Positions 25,228-34,241 of a stretch of DNA of 64,000 bases are shown here, piece by piece (the stretch's first letter is position 1; each line of letters begins with the position of its first letter). The stretch is taken from positions 124,130 to 188,129 of the forward strand of contig NZ_LMGA01000001.1 of assembly GCF_001427025.1 (NCBI RefSeq), given 5' to 3'. Source of the stretch: Mesorhizobium sp. Root554 (GTDB lineage: Bacteria; Pseudomonadota; Alphaproteobacteria; Rhizobiales; Rhizobiaceae). The notes beneath the pieces are model-generated. The model saw only the letters and a program-made list of their open reading frames with translations. It was not told the DNA's origin and ran no database searches. The position numbers were made by a program, and so were the translations under genes.

Positions 25228-26592
25228 ATGGACCCGCTCATTCTTTCGCGTATTCAATTCGGCGCGAACATCTCGTTTCATATTCTCTTTCCAACCATCA
25301 CCATTGCGCTTGGCTGGGTGCTGCTTTTCTTCAAGCTCCGCTACAACGCCACCTCCGATGGCGCCTGGATGCGTGCTTATTTCACCTGGGTGAAGGTCTT
25401 CGCCCTGTCCTTCGCCATGGGCGTCGTCACCGGCGTCACCATGAGCTTCCAGTTCGGCACCAACTGGCCGGGTTACATGGAAACGGTCGGCAATGTCGCC
25501 GGGCCGCTGCTGGCCTACGAGATCCTGACAGCATTCTTCCTCGAGGCGGCGTTTCTCGGCATCATGCTGTTCGGCTTCCGCCGCGTGTCGAACCGCATCC
25601 ACACGCTCGCCACTGTGCTCGTCGCCGGCGGCACCACCGTTTCCGCCTTCTGGATAATCGCGCTGAACTCGTGGATGCAGACACCCACCGGCTTCGAGAT
25701 GCGCGATGGCGTCGCCCATGCGGTAGACTGGTGGGCGATCGTCTTCAATCCGTCCATGCCTTACCGGCTGGTGCATATGCTCCTGGCCTCGGGCCTCACC
25801 GTCTCCTTTTTCATCGCCGGCCTTTCGGCGCTGCGTTACCTCCAGGGCGACCGCTCGCAATCCATGTGGAAGGCGCTGCGCACCGGCACGTTCCTGGCCG
25901 CCGTGCTGATCCCCATCCAGATATTCGCCGGCGACCAGCATGGGCTGAACACGCTGGAGCACCAGCCCGCCAAGATCGCCGCCATGGAGGCCAACTGGCA
26001 CACCGGCCCGAACATCCCGCTGGTGCTGTTTGCGCTGCCCGACGAGAAGGCGAAGGAAAACCGCTTCGAGATCACCATTCCCGATGGCGCCAGCCTCATC
26101 CTGCGCCACAGCGCCGATGGTGTCGTACCCGGTCTCGACCAGTTCGAAGGCAACCATCCGCCGGTGTTCCCGGTTTTCTGGGGCTTCCGCATCATGGTCG
26201 GCATCGGCCTCTTGATGCTCGCCGTCTCCTGGGCGGCGACCTTCTTCCTGTGGCGGCGAAAGAGCCTGCCCAGGCCGCTTGCGCTGCTGATGGTGCCGAT
26301 GACGGTCTCCGGCTGGGTGGCGACATTGGCCGGTTGGTACACCACCGAAATCGGCCGCCAGCCCTGGCTGGTTACCGGCGTGCTCAAGACCGCCGATGCG
26401 GTCGGACCGGTTGCCGGAAGCCATGTGGCGCTGACGCTCGCCATCTATCTCATACTCTATGCCGTGCTCCTCGTCGCCTTCCTGGGGGTGCTGGTGCATC
26501 TGGCGCTGAAGGCCGCCAAGGAAGGCGATACCTCGCCGCTGCCCGGTGTGATGAACGCCGCGCTTTCCCAACCGGCGCAGAGCGAAAGGTGA
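25228..26592 (+). CDS. cydA: Cytochrome bd-type quinol oxidase subunit I (CioA-like)
   Basis: Haem-bearing subunit of the bd-type terminal oxidase, 454 residues with about nine spans. The start DPLILSRIQFGANISFHILFP is typical, with the haem-ligand His near residue 21. The oxygen-site motif GWYTTEIGRQPW is near residue 370. The Q-loop region is short, which together with the overall length fits cyanide-insensitive CioA types and not the long-loop E. coli type. It works in the inner membrane, oxidising ubiquinol with oxygen, especially at low oxygen or under respiratory stress. Confidence 0.93.
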   Translation: MDPLILSRIQFGANISFHILFPTITIALGWVLLFFKLRYNATSDGAWMRAYFTWVKVFALSFAMGVVTGVTMSFQFGTNWPGYMETVGNVAGPLLAYEILTAFFLEAAFLGIMLFGFRRVSNRIHTLATVLVAGGTTVSAFWIIALNSWMQTPTGFEMRDGVAHAVDWWAIVFNPSMPYRLVHMLLASGLTVSFFIAGLSALRYLQGDRSQSMWKALRTGTFLAAVLIPIQIFAGDQHGLNTLEHQPAKIAAMEANWHTGPNIPLVLFALPDEKAKENRFEITIPDGASLILRHSADGVVPGLDQFEGNHPPVFPVFWGFRIMVGIGLLMLAVSWAATFFLWRRKSLPRPLALLMVPMTVSGWVATLAGWYTTEIGRQPWLVTGVLKTADAVGPVAGSHVALTLAIYLILYAVLLVAFLGVLVHLALKAAKEGDTSPLPGVMNAALSQPAQSER

Positions 26593-26602
26593 GGATAAAG
26601 CC

Positions 26603-27607
26603 ATGACCCTCGACTGGCCGACACTGCTGCCTCTCGTCTTCGCCGGCCTCATGGGCCTGTCGATCCTGATCTATGTCGTGCTCGACGGCTTCGACCTCGG
26701 CATCGGCATCCTGTTCTCGCTGGCCGAGGACAAGGAACAGGATACGATGATCGCCGCCATCGGCCCCTTCTGGGACGCCAACGAGACCTGGCTGGTGTTG
26801 GCGGTCGGCCTCTTGCTGGTCGCCTTCCCGGTGGCGCACGGCATCATCCTGACCGCGCTCTACATCCCGGTTTTCCTGCTGCTTGTCGGCCTCATCCTGC
26901 GCGGCGTGGCGTTCGATTTCCGCGCCAAGGTGCCGGCCGGCCGCAAGCACCGCTGGAACCGGGTGTTCTTCGCCGGCTCGCTCATCGCCTCGCTGGCGCA
27001 AGGCTATATGCTCGGCGTCTATGTGCTGGGGCTCGATGCCAGCTTTGCCGGCATGGCTTTCGGCGCGCTGGTGGCGCTGTGCCTCGCCGCCGCCTATGCC
27101 GCCATGGGCGCGGCCTGGCTGATCTACAAGACCGAGGGCGAGTTGCAGAAGAAGGCGGTCAAGTGGCTGCGCTCGGCGCTCGTCTTCACCGTCGTCGGCA
27201 TGGCCGCCGTCTCGCTCGCCACGCCGTTCGCCTCGCCGCGCATCTTCGCCAAATGGTTCGTGCTGCCCGACATGATCTACCTGTCGCCGCTGCCGATCCT
27301 GTCCGGCATCCTGTTCCTGTGGCTGTGGCGGCAGACTTTCCACCTGCCGAAGGAAAGCGACCGCCACGCCATCGTGCCCTTCCTGACGCTCGCCGGCATC
27401 TTCGCGCTCGGCTTCGCCGGCCTTGCCTGGTCGTTCTATCCCTTCGTGGTGCCCGACAGGCTGACCATCTGGCAGGCCGCCTCGGCGCCTGAAAGCCTCG
27501 CCATCATCCTCGCCGGCACTGTCGTGGTGCTGCCGGTCATCGTCTTCTATTCCTTCTATGCCTACCGGGTTTTCGGCGGCAAGGCGGGCGATCTCACCTA
27601 TGATTGA
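26603..27607 (+). CDS. cydB: Cytochrome bd-type quinol oxidase subunit II (CioB-like)
   Basis: Partner subunit of 334 residues with eight or more spans. It carries the family start YVVLDGFDLGIGILF and the FWDANETWLVLAVGLLLVAFPVAHG motif near residue 55. It starts 10 bases after subunit I. No cydX-like reading frame fits the 46 bases after it and no cydDC genes are in view, which again matches the CioAB type. Confidence 0.93.
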   Translation: MTLDWPTLLPLVFAGLMGLSILIYVVLDGFDLGIGILFSLAEDKEQDTMIAAIGPFWDANETWLVLAVGLLLVAFPVAHGIILTALYIPVFLLLVGLILRGVAFDFRAKVPAGRKHRWNRVFFAGSLIASLAQGYMLGVYVLGLDASFAGMAFGALVALCLAAAYAAMGAAWLIYKTEGELQKKAVKWLRSALVFTVVGMAAVSLATPFASPRIFAKWFVLPDMIYLSPLPILSGILFLWLWRQTFHLPKESDRHAIVPFLTLAGIFALGFAGLAWSFYPFVVPDRLTIWQAASAPESLAIILAGTVVVLPVIVFYSFYAYRVFGGKAGDLTYD

Positions 27608-27653
27608 TCGGGCGATCATTTTCGCGCGCTGACGGAACCGGCATAGACGCTGC

Positions 27654-28949
27654 ATGGATGTTTTGAATACCCAGATCGCGGGTGACGACCTGCTGGCCGG
27701 CCTGCAGCGCTTTTCCTTCGACTATTTCATCGAGCAGGCCAATCCGTTGAACGGCCTGGTCCGCGACCGTACGCGCCCCGGCTCCCCCGCCAGCATCGCC
27801 GCCGTCGGCATCGCGCTGACCGCCTATGCGGTTGGCGTCGCGCGCGGCTACATCACGCGCCGGCAGGCAGCCGACCGGACCCTCGTCACGCTGAAGTTCC
27901 TATGGGATGCTCCCCAGGGTCCCGAGACCGACGCAGCCGGCTACAAGGGCTTTTACTACCACTTCCTCGACATGCAGACCGGCCGTCGCGTCTGGAAATG
28001 CGAACTCTCGACCGTCGATACCGCCATTCTCATGGCGGGGGTTCTGGCCGCCGCGGCTTATTTCCAGGAGGACGGCGAGACCGAGGCCGAGATACGCCGG
28101 TTGGCCGACGCGCTTTACCGCCGCGTCGAGTGGAACTGGGCGCTGAATGGCGGCGCCACGGTCACCCATGGCTGGCGGCCGGAGCGCGGCTTCCTGCGCT
28201 ACCGCTGGGAAGGTTATGACGAAGCGCTGATCCTCTATGTGCTCGGCCTTGGCTCGCCCACCCACGCGCTGCCGCCCGAAAGCTACCCGGCCTGGCTCGG
28301 AAACTATCGCTGGAAGAAGCTCTACGGCCGCGAACTTGCCTATGCCGGCCCGCTGTTCATCCACCAGATGTCGCATATCTGGCTCGACCTGCGCGGCATA
28401 AGCGATGCCTTCATGCGCGAACATGACAGCGACTATTTCGAAAACAGCAGCAAGGCCGCCTACATTCAGCGCGACTACGCCATCCGCAACCCGCGCGGCT
28501 TCGAGGGCTATGGTCAGAACGCCTGGGGCCTCACAGCCAGCGATGGGCCGGGGCCTGCCAAGCGGCGGATCGGCGGCGTTGACAGACGCTTCTATGGCTA
28601 TCTGGCCCGGGGCGCGCCGTTCGGCCCCGATGACGGCACGCTCTCGCCCTGGGCGACCGCCGCCTCGTTGCCCTTTGCGCCGGAGATCGTGCTGCCGGCG
28701 CTGGAGCATTTCCGCGCGCTTGGCATGGGCCGCGACAGCCCCTGGGGTTTCGCCGCCAGCTACAACCGGACTTTCCGCGACGACAGCGCGCCCGGCTTCT
28801 GGACCGCGCCCGATCGCGTCGGCATCAATGAAGGGCCGATCGGCCTGATGATCGAAAACCACCGGACCGAACTGGTCTGGAGCCTGATGCGCGGCACCTA
28901 TGTCGTGGCAGGCCTCCGGCGCGCCGGCTTTGCCGGCGGCTGGCTTTGA
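27654..28949 (+). CDS. Glycoamylase-like (GH144-type) protein
   Basis: A 431-residue protein of the glycoamylase-like domain found in GH144 endo-beta-1,2-glucanases and in the C-terminal part of cyclic beta-1,2-glucan synthases. Hallmarks are the (alpha/alpha)6-type segments GLVRDRTRPGSPASIAAVGIALTAYAVG, VEWNWALNGGATVTHGWRPERGFLRYRWEGYDEALILYVLGLGSPTH, and YAGPLFIHQMSHIWLDLRGISD with GINEGPIGLMIENHRTELVW near the end. Candidate acids include Glu198 of the WEGYDE block. No signal peptide is present, so it may act in the cytoplasm or use another route. Role in osmoregulated glucan turnover is an inference. Confidence 0.8.
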   Translation: MDVLNTQIAGDDLLAGLQRFSFDYFIEQANPLNGLVRDRTRPGSPASIAAVGIALTAYAVGVARGYITRRQAADRTLVTLKFLWDAPQGPETDAAGYKGFYYHFLDMQTGRRVWKCELSTVDTAILMAGVLAAAAYFQEDGETEAEIRRLADALYRRVEWNWALNGGATVTHGWRPERGFLRYRWEGYDEALILYVLGLGSPTHALPPESYPAWLGNYRWKKLYGRELAYAGPLFIHQMSHIWLDLRGISDAFMREHDSDYFENSSKAAYIQRDYAIRNPRGFEGYGQNAWGLTASDGPGPAKRRIGGVDRRFYGYLARGAPFGPDDGTLSPWATAASLPFAPEIVLPALEHFRALGMGRDSPWGFAASYNRTFRDDSAPGFWTAPDRVGINEGPIGLMIENHRTELVWSLMRGTYVVAGLRRAGFAGGWL

Positions 28950-28961
28950 TGCTGATTCGGT

Positions 28962-29702
28962 TCAGCTTTTCGCCGCCGCCGTCACCAGCATCGGCTTTTC
29001 GCTGTAGAGGTCCGGAAACATCGTCTTGAGGTTTCCGATCTTCGGCAGGTCGTTATAGACGATGTAGGGGCTGGTCGGGTTCAGCGTCAGATAATCCTGG
29101 TGATAGGCCTCGGCGGGATAGAACGTCTTGCCGCTTTCCAGCGTCGTCACGATCTTGTCCGGGAATACCTTGGCCTTGCCGAGCTGGCCGATGTAGCTCT
29201 CGGCGATCTTCTTTTGCTCGTCATTCGCCACGAAGACGGTCGAGCGGTACTGCGTTCCCTGGTCCGGCCCCTGGTAGTTCAACTGCGTCGGGTTGTGCGC
29301 GACGGAGAAGTAGACCTGCAGCAGCTTGCCGTAGGTGATCTTCGACGGGTCATAGGTGATCTCGACGGCCTCGGCATGGCCGGTGCGGCCAGTGCCGACC
29401 GTTTCGTACATGGCGTCCATCTCGGTGCCGCCGGCATAGCCGGATACGGCGCTTTTGACGCCCTTCACATGCTGGAACACGCCTTGAACGCCCCAGAAGC
29501 AGCCGCCCGCGAACACCGCCTTTTCGGTCGCAGCCGAGGCTTTCTCGTCGAGCGCCGGCGGCGGGATTTTCACCGCCTCTTCCGCCGACAGGGCAGGGGC
29601 TTGCGAGATGGCCAGCGCCGTGGCTGAAATTGCCAGCGCGACGAAGGCGCGCGTTGCGAAGGCGGCAAGGCGCGGACGGGCGGAATCGGGTTTGGCGGTC
29701 AT
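28962..29702 (-). CDS. msrA: Exported peptide methionine sulfoxide reductase MsrA
   Basis: Reduces Met-S-sulfoxide in proteins. The 246-residue product starts at the ATG at 29702. Residues 17-40 form a signal sequence (AFVALAISATALAISQAPALSA), so it acts in the periplasm. The catalytic Cys is in GGCFWGVQ (Cys68), and other MsrA motifs are present: GYAGG, GHAEAVEITYDPSKITYGKLLQVYF, YFYPAEAYHQDYL. The upstream gene on the same strand encodes a Met-rich exported protein. Confidence 0.94.
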   Translation of the reverse strand: MTAKPDSARPRLAAFATRAFVALAISATALAISQAPALSAEEAVKIPPPALDEKASAATEKAVFAGGCFWGVQGVFQHVKGVKSAVSGYAGGTEMDAMYETVGTGRTGHAEAVEITYDPSKITYGKLLQVYFSVAHNPTQLNYQGPDQGTQYRSTVFVANDEQKKIAESYIGQLGKAKVFPDKIVTTLESGKTFYPAEAYHQDYLTLNPTSPYIVYNDLPKIGNLKTMFPDLYSEKPMLVTAAAKS

Positions 29703-29841
29703 GACATGTCTCCGGTGCGGCTGCAGCCTGCTGGAAATTCTGCTCATCTATACAATGGGAAAGAGGCGCAGCGCGCCTCACTTTGTCGTGCGTGGTTGCC
29801 CCGCGGCCGCCCTTCGGGTTTCGGCCGCAGGGCTGCTCCCG

Positions 29842-30129
29842 CTACTTGGCAGGCTTCATCGCGTCGGGCTTCATGGCGTCGCCGCCCATGGCGTCGCAGG
29901 CCTTCATGGCCTCGTCCTTCTTCATGGCGTCGCTTTCCATGCCGGCCTTTTCCTTGCAGTCGGCCATCATCTTGTCGTCGGCCTTCATCGAGTCCGCTGG
30001 CTTCATGGCGTCGGTCTGGCCAGCGGGCTTCATGGCGTCCTGGGCGTTGGCGATACCGCCTGAAAGCAGCACGGTCGAAGCCAGGACGAATGCAAGGGAA
30101 GTTACGGTCTGACGGGCGGAAAGTTTCAT
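29842..30129 (-). CDS. Met-rich pentapeptide (MXKDX-type) repeat exported protein
   Basis: A 95-residue protein from the ATG at 30129. A signal peptide (MKLSARQTVTSLAFVLASTVLLSGGIANA) is followed by a mature part of about 66 residues with repeated D-A-M-K-P units and variants (SMKAD, DAMKK, EAMKA). It has 11 Met and 2 Cys in the mature part. This is the architecture of the pentapeptide MXKDX proteins in rhizobia, whose function is unknown; a metal-binding or oxidant-buffering role is possible. It lies 139 bases upstream of exported msrA on the same strand. Confidence 0.8.
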   Translation of the reverse strand: MKLSARQTVTSLAFVLASTVLLSGGIANAQDAMKPAGQTDAMKPADSMKADDKMMADCKEKAGMESDAMKKDEAMKACDAMGGDAMKPDAMKPAK

Positions 30130-30358
30130 GGCGATCTCCTCTGGGCGAAGCGGCTTTGCCGCGTTGACGTCCATTGGTTCGCCGTGGCGCGGCCCTTGTT
30201 ACAGGCTTCACCGCTTCGTGATCGGGTTGCCAGGTGCTGTCAGGCAGTCAAAGCAGAACGCGCGCGGGAGAAATCCTCCACCATCCTGCGGTACCGGTCG
30301 CTTCGTCCGTTGGGAAGCGCGCCGGCTGTTTGTCACGCGCTGTCGCGCCGCCGCACGA

Positions 30359-31525
30359 CTACTCCGTAATGCGGGTCTGGGCGATACGCTGGTTGTAGTC
30401 GCACTTGCCCGTGATGGAATAAAAGAAGTCGGCGTTGGAAACATCGGCGGGTACCGCGTTGCCGCCGTCCTCCCAGGCCTGATCGCTGGTCTGGCTGCAA
30501 GGCACGGCGCTGAAGATATCGACGGTCTTGTTCTTGGCAACCTCGACGGGTGCGTATGTGGAAGGTTTTAGCGCCTTCTCTGCCGCAGTCGCGTAGCCGG
30601 CGCCGATATAGAGGCGGTCAGACGTCGCGGTATCATTGGATTTCAGCTTCTTGACCGGCCCGGACGGCACGTCCATCAGCAGATAGAGCTGGTTCATCTT
30701 GCTCACGTCGATCTTCGCTCCGCTGCTGTTGCCGGGCGAGTTCGTCGTCACGCAGGTCGTCTTGAAATAGATAGTGGCCCCGTTCGAGCTTCCGTTTGTT
30801 GCGGTCGCGAAGCTCCTGAAAGCCGTCGCAGAGGGAGTAAAATCGGTCTTCTGTCCGACCGGCGTGCACACCTGGCTCTGCACCAGCGTGTCGGTCGTTC
30901 CCGACACGGTATAGATATTCGTCGTGCCGTAGCCTTTCGGATCCTGGGCGGTATAGGTCTTGTTGCCGCTCTTGTAGGAATATTTATATTCCTTGTAGGT
31001 GTAGACGATCTTCATCAGCACTTTTTCGGTGCTGGTCTCGAACTCCGTACCGTAGAGATACATCGTCTTGCCCCAGTAGCCGGAAACGTGATCGACGTTG
31101 AACGTCGCCTCGATCAGCGAAGGCTTCTTCACCACCTTGGTCTGCACATTGATGTCCACGTTGCTGATCGTGGCGATCTTCATGAAGTTCGTCGGCATGG
31201 AATAGGTTGCCGACGCGCTCAGATGCAGCGTGCCGTCGGCATCGTATACGGGAGGCAGGACAGCCGCCATGCCCTGGCCGCCATTGGCTGCGAAGACGTC
31301 CTGCAACTGCTTGGTGCGATCGGCTTCGGAGGTGCTCTTGGGCAGCGTGGTCAGCGACAGCGTCGCGGCGTCCAGCGCGCTCTGCATCGTCGCCTTTGAC
31401 GAGACCGCCGAGGAATAATCGACCGACATCCCGACTGCCAGCATCAGCGGCACCAGCGATATGGCGAATATGGGCAGCAGCGAGCCGCTTTCGGCCTGCG
31501 CGAACCTTGCCATTATTTTACGCAT
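30359..31525 (-). CDS. TadG-like pilus-associated protein (Flp pilus TadE/G superfamily)
   Basis: A 388-residue membrane-anchored protein. Residues 1-43 hold the TadE/TadG N-terminal module: AESGSLLPIFAISLVPLMLAVGMSVDYSSAV, a single span, followed by the KATMQSALDAATLSL helix. The rest is a large extracytoplasmic region rich in Thr/Ser/Tyr. Proteins like this sit in the envelope and contribute to Flp/Tad pili or adhesion. No other tad genes are in the window, so it is an orphan. An 18-bp palindrome 66 bases upstream resembles the one in front of the XRE gene. Confidence 0.8.
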   Translation of the reverse strand: MRKIMARFAQAESGSLLPIFAISLVPLMLAVGMSVDYSSAVSSKATMQSALDAATLSLTTLPKSTSEADRTKQLQDVFAANGGQGMAAVLPPVYDADGTLHLSASATYSMPTNFMKIATISNVDINVQTKVVKKPSLIEATFNVDHVSGYWGKTMYLYGTEFETSTEKVLMKIVYTYKEYKYSYKSGNKTYTAQDPKGYGTTNIYTVSGTTDTLVQSQVCTPVGQKTDFTPSATAFRSFATATNGSSNGATIYFKTTCVTTNSPGNSSGAKIDVSKMNQLYLLMDVPSGPVKKLKSNDTATSDRLYIGAGYATAAEKALKPSTYAPVEVAKNKTVDIFSAVPCSQTSDQAWEDGGNAVPADVSNADFFYSITGKCDYNQRIAQTRITE

Positions 31526-31591
31526 CTTGCCCCCATGAGCATTGATCGCGTCCTTGATAACGCAGCGCCGGCAAAGGTCCCGCTAAGGGAA

Positions 31592-31609
31592 CCGCTAAAA
31601 TTTTAGCTG
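31592..31609. promoter_or_regulatory. Palindromic operator candidate upstream of the TadG-like gene and lepA
   Basis: Near-perfect palindrome with core GCTAAAATTTTAGC at 31594-31607. It is identical at 15 of 18 positions to the palindrome at 46621-46638 and shares the same half-sites GCTAA-N4-TTAGC. Extra CTAA and TTAG half-sites flank it. It sits in the divergent gap, 66 bases upstream of the TadG-like start and 91 bases upstream of lepA. Confidence 0.55.
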
Positions 31610-31700
31610 TTAGGCATTTTTTCGCAGGCTACGCAGCGGTTCCCGCTGTCCGGTCCCCCCGCTTGCCGCAAGCCGGTGCCCCTGCTAAAGCCCGCGCACC

Positions 31701-33515
<1,815 letters not shown>

Positions 33516-33518
33516 CGA

Positions 33519-33543
33519 CGCCAGGCAACAGGGTTGCCTGGCG
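33519..33543 (+). terminator. Hairpin after lepA
   Basis: A perfect 11-bp stem (CGCCAGGCAAC / GTTGCCTGGCG) with a 3-base AGG loop, 4 bases after the stop codon. No T-run follows, so it is a stability hairpin or Rho-independent-like end of uncertain efficiency. Confidence 0.5.
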
Positions 33544-33962
33544 GAAAATCAACCCGGTGAGTCGATTTTAGTCAATTATGGGTGGGAGGTGCGAAGCACC
33601 GGGTCCCACCCCGGGGATCGCGCTGATCGGCTGCTGAAAAGCCCCTCTCTGGCATTTTCCAAGCACTTTCTCGGGGACAAGCCCACTCGCAAATGCAGGA
33701 AAATGCTTTCCCCCGCAAGGGGGGAGACAGCGCGCGCCCGGCGGCGCGGGATCGTCCGTCGGGTTCTCCGAAAAACATGGAAGCGCATGAATCCCCGGCG
33801 AAGCGCGGGGCTTTACTTCATGACGTATCGATGGCCGGCGTCGCCGTCTTTGGCCAGCCGTCCACGCACATATGCGCCGGTTTCCACTTGGCCGACAAAC
33901 GCGCCTTATGGGTGAGGCTGCGCCATTCTCCCGCCGCCTTTGCCGCGTTATTCCTCCCCGCC
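33544..33962 (+). other. Repeat-like intergenic region downstream of lepA
   Basis: No supported gene. The stretch has a GC-rich block (GGGTGGGAGGTG near 33581 and CACCCCGGGG near 33606) and the CCCCCGCAAGGGGGGAG hairpin near 33709-33725, of the kind seen in dispersed rhizobial intergenic repeats. Open frames seen on both strands are short, Arg-rich and do not resemble a family. Confidence 0.5.
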
Positions 33963-34139
33963 ATGCTCCGCTTTCTCGCGCTGATTCTGCCCGTCCTCCT
34001 CGCCGCCTGCGCCGGTCCGCGCGCGGTGCCGTCAGCCGATGTGCCGGCCGCGCGGCAGCCCGCGCCAGATCCCGCCGAACAGCCCGATCCGCGCATCCGG
34101 CCGCTGTCGCAGGAGATGGACGAGGCGGCGGAGCGCTGA
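33963..34139 (+). CDS. Small lipoprotein
   Basis: A 58-residue protein MLRFLALILPVLLAAC with a clear lipobox (LLAAC, Cys16) and a Pro/Ala-rich mature part (RQPAPDPAEQPDPRIRPLSQEMDEAAER). A lipid anchor and disordered tail suggest an outer-membrane or periplasmic role. No family name. A longer frame from 33693 exists but lacks a signal and is unlikely. Confidence 0.6.
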   Translation: MLRFLALILPVLLAACAGPRAVPSADVPAARQPAPDPAEQPDPRIRPLSQEMDEAAER

Positions 34140-34241
34140 GCCTGTCGCCGCAAGTGCACGCCGGCAATCGCCGGTTTCCCTCGGCGCTGCGAATGGGCTA
34201 AAGCCGGACGAGACCTCACGGACCGCTACCGCCCGCCTGCC

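Noticed and set aside
27608..27653. cydX-type small subunit gene after subunit II
   Set aside because: Only 46 bases separate the two genes and no suitable start and stop are found.
33572..34167. Open frames on the minus strand in the lepA downstream region
   Set aside because: Arg/Pro/Ser-rich, no ribosome site, overlapping each other in several frames, and located in repeat-like intergenic DNA.
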